Origin: Piezodorus guildinii
Lineage: Eukaryota; Arthropoda; Insecta; Hemiptera; Pentatomidae
Direction of reading: 5' to 3'
DNA: 64,000 nt
Assembly (NCBI GenBank): GCA_023052935.1
Contig: CM041293.1
Coordinates: 56,098,725 to 56,162,724 of the forward strand
Positions within the stretch are counted from its first letter, which is position 1, and each line of letters opens with the position of its first letter. Of the stretch, positions 55,401-63,776 are shown piece after piece. The notes below the pieces were generated by a model. The model saw only the letters and a list, made by a program, of their open reading frames with translations. It was not told the DNA's origin and searched no databases. The position numbers and the translations under genes were made by a program.

Positions 55401-56111
55401 AAAAATAGAAAAATGTGGATATTTCTGACGAACGATTATGACAGTATCACTGAGTCAAATTCAATGACTAAGGTGACTATTGGAAAGGAAATTTAATGTT
55501 CTTTCATTTTGGAAAGAAATTTACTTTCTGTAGGAGGCACTGTTTTCGAGTTATATGTGAAAAACTGATAAAAGTGCGAAAAATTCAAAGTTTTTCGGCT
55601 TTAAAAAGTTAAGCTCACCACCTGCGATGGCGCAAACTCAGATTACATTTATTTAGGACCATCAATAGGTATTAAAATGATTTCCAGCTTTGTCCGAATT
55701 AATTCTCTCAAATCTTGAATTTTAGCCTTATTTTACTGGGCTAACAGTGAACCATTCTCACACCATTATTAACATCTAACTTAAATAGGTTTTTTATTTA
55801 TCATTCTTTATTCACCCAAAAAAAAAAAATGTGGTTTCTCTTAAAAACCGCATATCATGGGCCTTTTAAATGGCTCTGAAACCTCATTTGATATTGAAAC
55901 ATAGAAGTATAAATTTGGAACTTTTGTTTTTGTCCATTATTTATTAAGAATTTTTTAATATAAGAAGATTTAATATTTTAAATTTTTAGGTGCAGATTTG
56001 GATTATAAAAGTGAAAATAAACAAGACACTTTTGACTTTTCTAACAGTAGAGCAAATTTAACATTAGACTTAGACTCTTCACCATCAGGAATATCAATGA
56101 GTTGTTCCTAA
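24858..56111 (+). CDS. HAUS6: HAUS6/Dgt6-like augmin subunit
   Basis: HAUS6 is the large augmin subunit that recruits gamma-tubulin to spindle microtubules. Sixteen exons join in frame to 596 residues: 24858-24944, 25021-25212, 25288-25411, 25496-25616, 27623-27756, 29437-29624, 33034-33241, 37797-37910, 38057-38112, 40907-40937, 44776-44831, 45648-45672, 48401-48517, 52173-52295, 54376-54468, 55990-56111. The N-terminal part (DFSLISQREAYDTLRYLL, then a W-D-F pattern and the helix PYTKIYFNTCIALANYAL) matches the HAUS6 N-terminal domain pattern as I recall it. Residues about 150-380 are coiled-coil rich (KEEECHQFELQQEKL). The tail is basic, then Ser-rich, ending SGISMSCS. Exons 10 and 12 are only 31 and 25 nt. 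All junction phases agree, so the exon chain is better supported than the family name; another coiled-coil spindle protein is possible. Confidence 0.65.
25703..25986 (-). mobile_element. tRNA-type SINE, family 1, copy c
   Basis: Minus-strand copy in intron 4 of the HAUS6-like gene. It is flanked by AAACATCATCTTTTA (25688-25702) and AAACATTATCTTTTA (25987-26001), a 15-bp duplication with one later mismatch. Confidence 0.75.
26755..27028 (+). mobile_element. tRNA-type SINE, family 1, best copy
   Basis: The fullest copy of the family (274 bp). The head is tRNA-like, with a B box GGTTCAATCCC (26800-26810) and an A-box-like TGGCTAGCGTAACAG (26764-26778). The body contains CGCCGTCCTTCGGAGGGGAC, and the tail is TTAAATAAAATAAAC. 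The flanks AAGCTAGTACTTG (26742-26754 and 27029-27041) are a perfect 13-bp target-site duplication, so this insertion is young. It lies in intron 4 of the HAUS6-like gene. Confidence 0.85.
27900..28999 (+). mobile_element. H-family repeat, copy 2, with duplicated 3' end
   Basis: It starts TTTTACTTTCACTTAC with the perfect palindrome CTTACTATATATAGTAAG (27912-27929). Inside is a (TG)n tract (28030-28100). The terminal motif GGTAAGTGAAAGTCGTGTG followed by GCACCAGATTTT occurs twice, at about 28811-28850 and 28962-28999. It lies in intron 5 of the HAUS6-like gene. Confidence 0.65.
28030..28100. repeat. (TG)n microsatellite
   Basis: About 28 TG units with two TC interruptions, inside an H-family repeat at the place where other copies carry a short GTGTGTG or CACACA. 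Confidence 0.9.
30313..30600 (-). mobile_element. tRNA-type SINE, family 1, copy e
   Basis: Minus-strand copy in intron 6 of the HAUS6-like gene. It is flanked by CCGTTCCATTTTGTT (30298-30312) and CCGTTGCATTTTGTT (30601-30615), a 15-bp duplication with one mismatch. Confidence 0.75.
30844..31909. mobile_element. hAT-type non-autonomous DNA transposon
   Basis: The ends are inverted: TAGAGATTGCAATCCGG on the left and, read from the right, TAGGGATTGCAATCCGG. An 8-bp duplication CTTACATA flanks it (30836-30843 and 31910-31917). Eight-base target sites and terminal repeats of this style fit the hAT superfamily. The 1066-bp interior has no transposase frame. It lies in intron 6 of the HAUS6-like gene. 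Confidence 0.8.
31981..32850 (-). pseudogene. Scraps of endonuclease-reverse transcriptase LINEs
   Basis: Two minus-strand pieces resemble the C-terminal domain of arthropod LINEs: AFYRHLTRMSSCRLISKIF with SDFEQLRISEQIIQDRV at about 32178-31990, and RIYGPRRTPEEYRLRSNEEI with VGRLRFYGHM at about 32840-32700. Plus-strand frames between them are not convincing. Confidence 0.5.
33485..35625 (+). pseudogene. Decayed RTE LINE with two insertions
   Basis: Sense-strand RTE blocks occur in order: AAANDNIACELIKAYGEAG at about 33560, DYQCGSRQN-like at about 33768, TGKEIGLEINTDKTEYMIS at 34793-34850, and the terminal region ending in an (ATT)n tail at about 35610. A (TA)n tract interrupts it at 34010-34095, and a 138-bp tRNA-like insertion sits at 34978-35115. 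Stops are frequent. It lies in intron 7 of the HAUS6-like gene. Confidence 0.65.
34978..35115 (+). mobile_element. Short tRNA-like retroinsertion, split by an A run
   Basis: It has A-box-like TGGCCGAGTTGG (about 34989-35000) and B-box-like GAGTTCGACTC (about 35082-35092), resembling a Leu or Ser tRNA head. They are separated by about 80 bases that include 18 A. Flanks GGTGGGAAAC (34968-34977 and 35116-35125) form a 10-bp duplication. No 3' poly-A tail follows. Confidence 0.5.
36690..37625 (+). pseudogene. Decayed endonuclease-RT LINE, 3' half
   Basis: The plus-strand translation with frameshifts gives QEDILSSLLFIILTDEVL, LVQTLFYANNIVLIADF (a YADD-like site changed to YANN), and the terminal IREELGMKQLNEILEKRQ with WFGHVCRMDEDGG. 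The catalytic Asp pair is lost. It lies in intron 7 of the HAUS6-like gene. Minus-strand frames here are shadows. Confidence 0.6.
38161..38943 (-). mobile_element. H-family repeat, copy 3, truncated
   Basis: It starts ATCTGGTGCACCCAACACAC with GACTTTCACTTACCTC and shares the family interior. It stops at the left end of a mariner element, and the remainder of the family sequence is not found on the mariner's other side. It lies in intron 9 of the HAUS6-like gene. Confidence 0.6.
38946..40127 (-). mobile_element. Mariner transposon with broken transposase
   Basis: The ends are inverted repeats of about 28 bp sharing TCACATGAAATGTCCGTTTT, with TA on each side (38944-38945 and 40128-40129). On the minus strand the transposase starts near 39949: CDFRVIFLYEFKLGHSAAEA, INERTIRHWFAKF, then RPPSVIDNDVLKYTVEGNP (helix-turn-helix region), and later LVLPHPPYSPDLSPTDYH with the last catalytic Asp region. 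Stops and frameshifts disrupt it, so it is inactive. The sequence style is that of the mellifera/SETMAR-like mariners. Confidence 0.85.
40145..40640 (-). pseudogene. CR1-like LINE, C-terminal piece
   Basis: Minus-strand reading KRLINCFLRFIFGIPRYISV, FLASFLYQVIQSQRPSYIF and LIRSSILWNSIHPSIRHS is the thumb/terminal domain of the same family as 41005-44470. One frameshift lies near 40270. The 3' end is next to the mariner. Confidence 0.65.
41945..43111 (+). CDS. LINE ORF2 C-terminal part: RNase H and zinc knuckle
   Basis: The frame is open from the 5' truncation point to the stop at 43109-43111. An apparent ATG at 41897 lies in the host element, not here. The N-terminal 100 residues are the RT thumb (LQRLACLMITGAI, NIMPLDLEVEAHALR). 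RNase H follows with all acidic residues: CYTDGS, FQAELLAI, IYTDSQAAL and GNEKADELA, plus WVPGHSG. A terminal knuckle reads CRLCGMDDETSFHIVCHC. There is no stop or frameshift in 389 codons, so the copy is recent. Confidence 0.85.
   Translation: MKTLCKLQRLACLMITGAIKTTPTTVMETMLNIMPLDLEVEAHALRTIYRFTIVGKCSNKFTHQGHCNLLSRLNENNILAMPSDLQIRKFINAYYTVNIDESRKHIPKHGINCYTDGSLMDSGSGAGVWRKDKPQSGVSIPLGKHTTVFQAELLAILHCATDLCSEGISGKKIFIYTDSQAALGALNNHTTTSKVVEACNLTLNCLAEKNTVNVEWVPGHSGFSGNEKADELARQGSSTIPITPEPLSGISLSNAFRFINQSYLNKYKQIWLNKGPRQSLIFLDGPCTSRRRCLLGMSRTCLRTLTAVYTGHSKLNYHMFKLGISDNPLCRLCGMDDETSFHIVCHCDKLAMLRFTLFGEDRLENPTNNKLVNPNSLLKFASATKLVF
41945..43206 (+). mobile_element. Nested RNase H LINE with target-site duplication
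   Basis: A 5'-truncated retrotransposon end with a 3' poly-A tail (43178-43206). CTTTAATCGT is present at 41935-41944 and 43207-43216, so the insertion site in the CR1-like element is exact. The domain order (RT thumb, RNase H, Cys/His knuckle) fits the I/R1/LOA group of LINEs. Confidence 0.88.
43207..44460 (-). CDS. Reverse transcriptase of the CR1-like LINE (interrupted)
   Basis: The open frame on the minus strand covers the whole polymerase core: IGFDGIPVKLLK, DFRPISILSNLSKPLERL, LLDFSKAFDSLNH (first catalytic Asp), SGVAQGSSVSPILFNTFIND, then YHLYADDVQIY (catalytic Asp pair) and LGIHIDQTLSWKPH. The frame is open upstream of ATG 44337 to about 44460, so the element is 5'-truncated rather than starting there. 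The reading frame beyond 43207 is a Phe run produced by the inserted element's poly-A tail. Catalytic residues look intact. Confidence 0.85.
45748..46735 (+). mobile_element. H-family repeat, copy 4, with SINE insertion
   Basis: It begins TTTACTTTCACTTTC and shares the interior (AACTCCCGGGTGGAAACG, TCTGACAGGGCTTAAATGCC). It is split by a SINE at 46163-46480. The 3' end is missing; another copy follows after about 70 bases. It lies in intron 12 of the HAUS6-like gene. Confidence 0.6.
46163..46480 (+). mobile_element. tRNA-type SINE, family 2, with poly-T tail
   Basis: The tRNA head has a consensus A box TGGTCTAGTGG (46173-46183) and B box GGTTCGAATCC (46217-46227). The body contains GGCGACCCTAGGGTATGGTG and ends CTTCATGGGTTGTAGTACAG, then about 41 T (46440-46480). 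The flanks (T)TAAGTACCTTT at 46151-46162 and 46480-46491 are a target-site duplication interrupting an H-family repeat, so both ends are defined. A T tail in the sense of the tRNA promoter is unusual. Confidence 0.8.
46805..48053 (+). mobile_element. H-family repeat, copy 5, with RTE insertion
   Basis: It starts CCTTTCACTTACTATATATA and ends GGAGGTAAGTGAAAGTTGTG with CACCAGATTTTTTT. It is split by an RTE 3' end at 47642-47980. Its interior is very close to copies 2 and 4. It lies in intron 12 of the HAUS6-like gene. Confidence 0.65.
47642..47980 (+). mobile_element. Young RTE LINE 3' end with perfect TSD
   Basis: This 339-bp piece keeps an open frame for the family's last 105 or so residues: RRLHNAELRSLYPVNIIELI, RLKWASKVVGLDDERIPRKL, GRRPKGRPKRRWEDCVKADL, ending SASNLRVR. 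An (ATT)n tail follows. AAATGTATTTGAAA occurs at 47628-47641 and 47981-47994, a perfect 14-bp duplication. It is probably the youngest RTE copy here. Confidence 0.88.
49330..49645 (+). pseudogene. Mariner transposase fragment
   Basis: With frameshifts the plus strand reads PEETINAKFFCNQIN, SLVNRKRLI, LHDNARPH and LPHLSNSLDLLPFNYHFY, the C-terminal catalytic portion of a mariner transposase including the DNARPH motif. The minus-strand open frame here is a shadow. It lies in intron 13 of the HAUS6-like gene. Confidence 0.6.
50915..51235 (+). mobile_element. tRNA-type SINE, family 2, older copy
   Basis: It has A box TGGTCTAGTGG (50928-50938), B-box-like GAGTTCGATCC (50968-50978), the body motif CTTCATGGGTTGTAG and again a 3' T run (about 51222-51236). 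It is clearly diverged from the copy at 46163-46480. It lies in intron 13 of the HAUS6-like gene. Confidence 0.65.
51438..52095 (-). mobile_element. RTE LINE 3' fragment
   Basis: The minus strand gives LGDIDISGHTFKHIEKFKYL, SRLKVGNGCYYSVAKLLSSW, the YGCE region, a frameshift, then GRRPKGRPKRRWEDC and an (ATT)n tail. The best-preserved parts are nearly identical to the copy at 47642-47980. The 5' end is cut near a TA tract. Confidence 0.75.
53007..53583 (-). mobile_element. H-family repeat, copy 6, truncated
   Basis: It starts AAATCTGGTGCCCGCAACAC with GACTTTCACTTACCTCCG and shares the interior to GTGCAAAATGCATGGTATAA, where a retroelement fragment begins. It lies in intron 14 of the HAUS6-like gene. 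Confidence 0.6.
53575..54000 (+). pseudogene. Retroelement C-terminal fragment with nuclease-like motif
   Basis: The frame HGIKEYTCFDEAYCVDTDGS, then VAFPKNGKTALILDPTVRYE, runs to a stop at 53781, continues in another frame (SARPKRKFTVRGLWFRSRET) and ends with IIHHHLY. The ILDPTVR(Y/F)E..., REK..IY and HHLY pattern recalls the terminal domain of some arthropod non-LTR elements. Its GC content is higher than the flanks. Element class is uncertain. Confidence 0.45.
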
Positions 56112-56550
56112 GTGTCAAATTGTATAAGTTGCTGCTAAATGCTATAAAAATGTTTTATGATATGTAATCTATAATTTTTGTATTTTATGAATTTATTTTA
56201 CTAAAAAATTTACTAATTGTTGAATATAAATATATTATATAATTAATAATTTTTATCAAATATGTTTGTACTTTTATTTTCACACTTAAATTGTTTGCCT
56301 TTCCTAAGCACCCAATTGCATCTACGTAAATTTTCTTCTAGTAGTGATATTATAGAAAAAATACTTTGCATGAGAGATTTATCCACTTCTTATAAAATTT
56401 CCTAGAATGTATATAGTACATTTTAGAAATCAACATCTCAATTGTGGAGTTGTATTCAAGGAGACAATATTGCATGGCCAACAGCCCACTGCCAAGCCAA
56501 TGGAAAAAGTCTTTAGCTTTAGGAAACTAAGTTGAGGATGAGTATTATAA

Positions 56551-57698
56551 AAATCTGGTGCGCGCAACACACGACTTTCACTTACCTTCGTTATTGATAT
56601 CAATTTGAGAATTATAAAACAAATTTAGAATCAAAAATAAATTATCAAAGAATTATAACATTGGATTTTAAAAGAAACATGATTTTTATTAAATAACCTA
56701 TTATATTAATATCTACGACAACCAGTTTGTTTTATCAGCTTTTCATTACTCTCCGTTAAATTTTACAATAGCAATAGTATGTATACGATACTTTTTCTAA
56801 AATCTTTAGCATTCTGATGGTATATTATACATGTATATTACTTTTCTTAAGTTAAAAAACAAAAAATTGCATTAAAAAATATTTTTGCAGTTATCTCCTT
56901 CAGTTGGTAATCGAATTCGATCAACTTATATATTTACCTGTTTTTTTTTTAGATTTAATAATCAGATGATATGGTGAATTTCATAAAAACTACTAAACTA
57001 AAGGTACTTAAGAGGAAGAAATTTTGAAATATCACTATTAAGCCCTGTCAGACTATTTCAATCAGAATGAACCCACTGTAGCTTCTGGGGACAGCGCCAT
57101 GCAGTGGCCAAAGGATAAAACAATTGCATTAAAAAAATTAATTAGTTTTCTCCTTTATTTGGATATCAAATTCTTTCAAATTATATATTTACTTGTTTTT
57201 TATCAATGGTAATAAGATGATATGGTTATTTTTATAGAATATACAATATTAAAGGTACTTTAGAGAAAGAAAATTTAAAATATCTGCATTTAAGCCTCAT
57301 CAGACTATTTCAATCAGAATGAAACCTACATGATATTAAAGCCCATTAAATTTTACATTGATATAGCGAGCTCCAATCAAAATTGTTAGATTGTTGTTTT
57401 TGAGAAAATCGTAAAGTGCTAAATGCATGGGATAAAGTAGGACTTCCAGTGAGCCGATTTTAGTGAAAAAAGTTGCTGTAACACCTCGGCCATATAGTAG
57501 TAGTCAAATATGAAATTTCAGTTTCGTTATTGCGCTAGTCTTACCACACACAGACCTTCCTTTTTGCAGGACTTGGTTATTTGGGCTCAGGGGACCTCTA
57601 AAATGTGTATTTCTGTTGAAAACTGGAATTCGAAAATTTTCAAGATCGCAATACTTTCCCTTACTATATATTTCATATATAGGTAAGTGAAAGTAAAA
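56551..57698 (-). mobile_element. H-family repeat, copy 7, composite
   Basis: It starts AAATCTGGTGCGCGCAACAC on the plus strand and ends GGTAAGTGAAAGTAAAAATC. The block AAGGTACTTAAGAGGAAG to ACTATTTCAATCAGAATGAA occurs twice (about 57000-57070 and 57252-57323), so two copies, or an internal duplication, are joined. It lies 440 bases past the HAUS6-like stop codon. Confidence 0.6.
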
Positions 57699-57699
57699 A

Positions 57700-59555
57700 T
57701 CATTGGAGTAGATTGTCACTATAATTTAATCCGTTATCCATCAGTTTATTTATTGGTACTGCTCAACATAGTTGCATTACTGTTTGTGTTTTCATCAATC
57801 TCTTACTGCGGTGGTTATTTCTTTCTCATACTCTACCTGTTTAGTTTAAAATATTGTCATATCAGTATTTCTTGAATTAGATACTTTTCAATTAAATAAA
57901 AGGTGTACAGGTTACACATGGCGGTGGGATCTTTAATAAGTACATTTTCCAAGGTGTATCATTCTGTTTAATCAGCACATCACTGATGCTTTCATTTAGT
58001 TTTTAAATAGAAACTAAAATCATTCAAAATGTATCTGATTTCAATACTAGCAATGTTTAAGTTCTAATACCAGAGAATGTTTCTTCGGGTCATTAGTAAA
58101 TCAGTCATTTACTTCAATTAAATTGTCTTTTATTATTTAAATTTTAATCCCTTATTTAAAGGGAATTTTATCCGGCACTACAAGATTTAAACATATGAAT
58201 ATTTCATGTTACTTCAAATTGTTTGCCAGTAGTTATGTTTTAACTTGAAAAAAAAAAAAAAAAACCTAAAATATTGTGTTCAGGATCCAGCAGTATGGAA
58301 AAGTTTTGTGTGTTTAATTAATCTCATTTACCTTTTCTTCTTTTAGTCCAATACAACATAAGTAAATATTAAATTATTAGTTTGTTGTACTATTTTCATA
58401 AAACAAAAATATTTTCCATAGCCATAACCTCTGTCAAATTGTTATGCTGAGTAAGATAGGTGGAAAATACCATTCTAATACGTTTAACAATCAACCAGTA
58501 AATAGCATAATTCAATACATGGAGAATTTCTTAGCCTTTCTCTTAATACGTAAGTGTATTCACTTATAACTGAGTTAAATATAACTTTAATTTTATATTC
58601 AGTGAATATGATGTTCATATTTGAATAGTAGAATATCAATACATTTATATTTGAATATGATAATATCTAATCTATATCAATATTCATATAACTTCATTTC
58701 TATATTAAAATATTCATATATTCCGAGAAAACTAAATAAAATATTCTAAAAAATAATATGCTTGCTAACTTACTTCATCTCATTTCTTAAATCTTTAAAT
58801 TTTGACTAATAAAAAACAATTGAGAAAATAGTTTTCCTGTAACTTCAAATGACTAAGAAAAATTACATAGCAACACAGAGTGGAAGGAAATAGTGATGAG
58901 GATAACAATTATATTGGCACTCGTGAGTTTTTTCTTTGGCATCATCAATAATAGAGGTTGGGTATAATATATTCGTGACATTTCCAACATTCATTACTAA
59001 ACTATAATTTTTTTTTTTTAATTGTCTTTAAGTGTTTAATAACTTTAGTATGGTCCAACAGTAAAAAAAAAACCTATTAATACTTAAGGAAATAATTGAA
59101 TTCAAATCATTATATAAACAAGATCTAAACTTTATTCATTCGTATATTTCAGTTATACATCGCTTAAGACAAACGCATCTATGTTCGGATTACACGTTAA
59201 CACTTCAGCCTTTTCGATACACATGCATGCTTTCTTTCATTTTCATTTTATAATTATCCTATTCACACAGGGTATTTAAGAATACACAATCAACCAATGC
59301 TAAAAGGTTAACACTATGCAAATGAATAACAAAAAATAAAAAAGAAACTTAGTAGAACAAAACTTAGCTCTTTTATTTTTATGTTGTTTAATATGACTTA
59401 AGACATTACAGCATGTCATACAACAACAACAGACAAAAAGAGAATTATATTCATAATAATTACATAATAATAGCTAAAAATGTACAAAGCTCGATAGAAA
59501 ACGAATGAATGTGGTTTTGGGTAGGGATGTTTTTGTGGCACACTCTCTGGTGACA
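57700..59555. other. Intergenic between convergent genes, nothing recognised
   Basis: AT-rich sequence between the HAUS6-like and p23 genes. It should contain the 3' UTR of p23 at its right end. I see no further gene; the one moderate open frame (57687-57875) has no supporting features. Confidence 0.4.
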
Positions 59556-59560
59556 AATAT

Positions 59561-62500
59561 TTACTCTAAGTCTGGAATATCTTCGTCGTCTGAATCTTCC
59601 AATGGATTAAGCTCAAGATCATCAAATGAGTTTTTGGAGTGTCCACAACCGCCGAGACCTCCCATTGATCGCATCATCTAAGAAGAAAAAAAATAAATCT
59701 ATAACTTTCTATGGATAAATCTTATTAATTATCAAAAATAAATATTTCAAGTCATGTTTTACTTTAAAAAATTAAAACTGAAATTTTCCAAGAAATTTTT
59801 GGATAACAGAGGCCTGTGATCTTAAATTCAAACAAGACATTGTATGAGATACTTTGGTTCTGTTTAAATTATACAATATTTTAAGATTCATTATTTAAAG
59901 CCAAACAAAATAAATAAAACAAGCCTGACATTATTAACATTTGAGCCATTTTAGGAGGCCTTTAAAAAAACAATAATGAACTACAGATTAGAAATGTTAA
60001 ACTAATCCTATCAGAAATATACGAACAAAATCTGAAAACTGTAAATAAAAAAAAAAAATTAATATGCTCATAATTACCTCCTGATTCAGATAAAGAAAGT
60101 TTGTTAACATTTAATAATACAAAACTATTACAATATATTATATTCAACACCCTAATAATATAATTTAAAAAATACATACCACAGCCACACATAAAATAGT
60201 GTATTTAGAGAATAAATGAAAAAATATCATATTAAAAAATACGTACTTCTTCGAGGTCTCCACCTCCTCCAACCTCATCATCACTGTCTTCTTCATCTTG
60301 CCACCTAGAAAATTTGTTTCATTAAAAAAATTGAGAGTACATAAAATTTACAAGAAATAAGTAAAATATTTTGTTTCCTACATCAATAAGTAAAGAGATG
60401 TTATACATAAAAAAATAGGTTTATTTTATTTTATTTTATTTTTTTTTTTTGCCAGTGACTTTTTGCTTACTATTTTAACATTCATGGGGCCAAGTAGTAT
60501 AATAATTTATTAATTGAGAATCATATTGTTAATATATTCTATACAAAATGTAAATATATTACTATTATGTAAACTTCTGAAGACTGGTAATGATTGTAAT
60601 TTATAACAGAATATTTTAGCTTCCATAGCTAATAAATTTCCTCTGCCTTTAGGTGGATTTTTGTTTCTTATAAAATTTCTATTATTTAATCTATAAGTAT
60701 TTCAGGTTTATTAAACACTTTGAGGATGTATCAATTATTTATAATAAAAAATAAAATGTTCATTATAAACCTATCATAAAAAACAATCTTTGTACAAATT
60801 TTAAAAATCACTAAGCATTTAAAACAATTACCTGTTAAAGTCTACTTTGAGCCAATGGTACTTTTTCTTTTCTTTAGTCAACTGAGGCCAATAACCTGCA
60901 GTGTCTTCTTTCTTCTTAAGCATAATTTCTATAATCCTATCTCTGACTGATTTGAGGGATTTCTAAAATTCAAAATAAACAGTATACAAATTATTATCCT
61001 ATAATATTCAACAATATAAAATGTCTCAATAAAATAAAACTAATAAAATATATCATTACCTCAGGGTCTATTTCTTTAAATAATTCTATGGTCACTTCGT
61101 GTTCTTTTTTGTCAGTACCACCTGTCCCTTTGAAATATACCTGATTTGGTTCTATACGTATTTCTGGAGATTTACAATCCTCCAGGCATACTGTCAGAAA
61201 AATAGCACTGTGGCGCTGTGCCCACATTACAGGGGGAGGGTTCATGCTGTAATATAAATTGATTATTAGTTTACATTTATTATAATAATAGGCTTACCGA
61301 ACCGGAAAGGTTGATACCAATATCACTAAATACTGCCTACACAGATTCATCTAATGTATGTATGTGATTACATATGCAATGTGTTTGTGTGTGAATGAAT
61401 ATACATATAGAAATAAACCCTAATATATATTAATACTGGTAATAAGTTTTCGACTGTTGATAATTTAATTTTTTTTAAGAGCCTCAAGGTTTAATAAATT
61501 AATTGACTTAAAATTGTTTATGAAAATAAAAACTAAACATTAAAATAGTATGACACATGAAAAATCAGCAATATAATGATGTTAAAGAAATTTAACAATT
61601 ATTACCTATAATTTTTTTTTTCTAAATTCAGTTTGACAATTTAGATGTTGATTTCCAAAAAGTATTAAAAGAAGTTTTTTATGAGATTGATATTTTGATA
61701 TATTTGTATTCTTATAATTTAGCTTTACCTAAATCTTTTATTTGATTTTATCTAATGAACACTTAAGCCCTTTAAAAATGTAATTTTTTTCCTAAGGTAC
61801 TAATTACACACTTAGTTCCGTTCTTTATACTATTAAAACATTTCATTCCATAATATTGAAATAGTGTTATTAAAATGGTAAAAATATAATTCTAGATTTT
61901 AATGCGAAAAGGATCACATCAGATGGTGTAATAATATAGTAATGAGATTTTCGAGCTTCCTGTAAAATTTCCTAAAATGAATGAAGTCCCTTTTGGAAAT
62001 TTATGTCTCGATTAGATGTTGATTTCTAAAAGGTACCATGTCCATTCCAGGAAATTTAACAGAAAGCATAATAATATACCCAATATTATATTATTAAATC
62101 AACTAATTTTGATCCTTTTCACATTAAAGATTAAACAAGAATTTTTTTGTTTATTATATCAATAACAATATTTTAAAATTATGGAATAAATTATTTAGTA
62201 CGATTTAGAATGGAACTAAATGTGTAATTAGTACCTTAACGTAATCATAGCATTTCTAAATCGTTTTTTTAAAGGACTTGAGTATTTATTAGATAAAATC
62301 AAAGTAAGACGGTTGAGAAAAAACTAAATGATAGAAATAAGAATATGTCTAAATATCAATTTCATAAAAAAATGTTCTTTAGAACCTTCTAGATATCGAC
62401 ATCTGAATTAACTGAATATATGTACAAAATCAAAACTAGAGCAAGCACAATGAATAAATAGCGTGTAAGATTCTTTACAAATTCTCATTTTAAAAAATTC

Positions 62501-63776
62501 AAAAATACTAATATAGAAGTATCTCTTAAGTTAAATTGGTTAGCTATGACTGAAAATAAAAAAACAATGCAGAAAAATAACATCCAAAAAAATCTAAGGT
62601 TAAGGCACATGGCATAACTTGAAACAAAGGCCAACTTCGTATGACTAAATATTTATAAACTGAATCAATAATCGTAATTCAGATTTAGGAAACTGAGTAA
62701 TGGCAAATTGTCAGCTATGTACTAATGGCTTACCATAGCACACAACTGTTTACAAGTTTCTATGCATGGTCATCACATTCTGCAACATAGAATCTGACCA
62801 ATGGATTATTTAAATATATATTTAAAAATGCAGAATTACATTGTCAACTCATAATGATTGAAGTTTATAAAAATTTAAATTATTTTATACAAAACTGGAA
62901 TTTTAACATGTTTTAATAACTATGGCAAATATAAATGTAAATAATTATAACTAAAGCATATAGGCTAATATAATTACTGGTTAATGGTTCCTAATTCCTA
63001 ACCATTAATTGAATTAAGTGTTAAGAAAATCATTACAACAAACCTTAATGCTCAATTACATTGAACACATATAAAATTAAAGGAAATGGCATTAATTTCA
63101 ATTGTAATTATGAATACTCAAATTCACTAACCTCATCACTTAACGGTTAAATTATAACATAAAATGAAAGGGGAATATAATAAATTAAATAAGCAGAAAC
63201 TTTGTTAGGAGTTGCAATTGTTATTTAATAGATGATTATTAGAAAAAGAAAGACATTTGGAGATAATTAACATGATTCTTAATAGTTATTACTTCAAGGT
63301 TAAGGTTAGGTTTATTCACGTGAACGAAAATAAAATTTATTAAGGATATAGTTTAATTTATGCTTACCTAGAATCTACTTGAACCATTCTCTTAGTATGG
63401 ACCAAACAGTGTTAATAAACTTAAGGCAAAGAAACAAAGGATGGATTAAAGCACGTTCGACACCAAGGAGACGCCGGCAATAAAGAAATACTATGTTATC
63501 AGGCAAATCGAAATAACAGAAAGGAGGAAATGGATTTTAAGGCAAGTTAAGAGTTACACTTCAGGTGAAACAATGTGGAATAGTCACAAGGAGTTTAATC
63601 AATAAAAAGCGGGATACTGTAGAAACAACTATGGCGGAAAAAACAGAACAGCAAGATTAATAGTTTATACAATAAAGTGAAATAATTAGAAATAATCAAT
63701 AATATTTCAGAACAATATCCATGCAGTTTGAAAAAAAAGATCTTCATAAGAAATTAAACTATACTTACGCGGTCAT
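59561..63776 (-). CDS. PTGES3: p23 co-chaperone (PTGES3 type)
   Basis: p23 binds the ATP-bound Hsp90 dimer and stabilises client complexes in the cytosol. Five exons on the minus strand: 63776-63769 (only ATG ACC GC), 61246-61060, 60962-60832, 60304-60247 and 59677-59561, giving 166 residues, close to the 160 of human p23. The CS domain (about residues 5-115) begins VMWAQRHSAIFLTVCLED and contains the diagnostic WPQLTKEKKKYHWLKVDF, followed by W-Q-D-E-E-D. The tail is acidic with a Gly-rich stretch (EVGGGGDLEEMMRSMGGLG) and ends EDIPDLE, like the family terminus. The first intron is 2.5 kb and contains an RTE scrap and a large foldback repeat. Every splice phase agrees. It is convergent with the HAUS6-like gene. 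AATAAA candidates on this strand lie at 59377-59372 and 59136-59131. Confidence 0.93.
61285..61350 (-). mobile_element. RTE LINE terminal scrap
   Basis: ATAATAGGCTTACCGAACC and the following bases match the RTE 3' terminus with many changes. It lies at the 5' side of p23 intron 1, close to exon 2. Confidence 0.55.
61627..62417. mobile_element. Large foldback element in p23 intron 1
   Basis: Two long inverted arms (about 61627-61995 and 62025-62417) match over most of their length, for example CTAAGGTACTAATTACACAC at about 61794 against the reverse of TGTGTAATTAGTACCTTA at about 62219, and TTGATTTTATCTAATGAACA at about 61743 against the reverse of TTTATTAGATAAAATCAAAG at about 62285. The outer ends both contain AGATGT(T/C)GAT. 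There is no coding frame. A related single arm end occurs at about 56390-56445. Confidence 0.7.
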
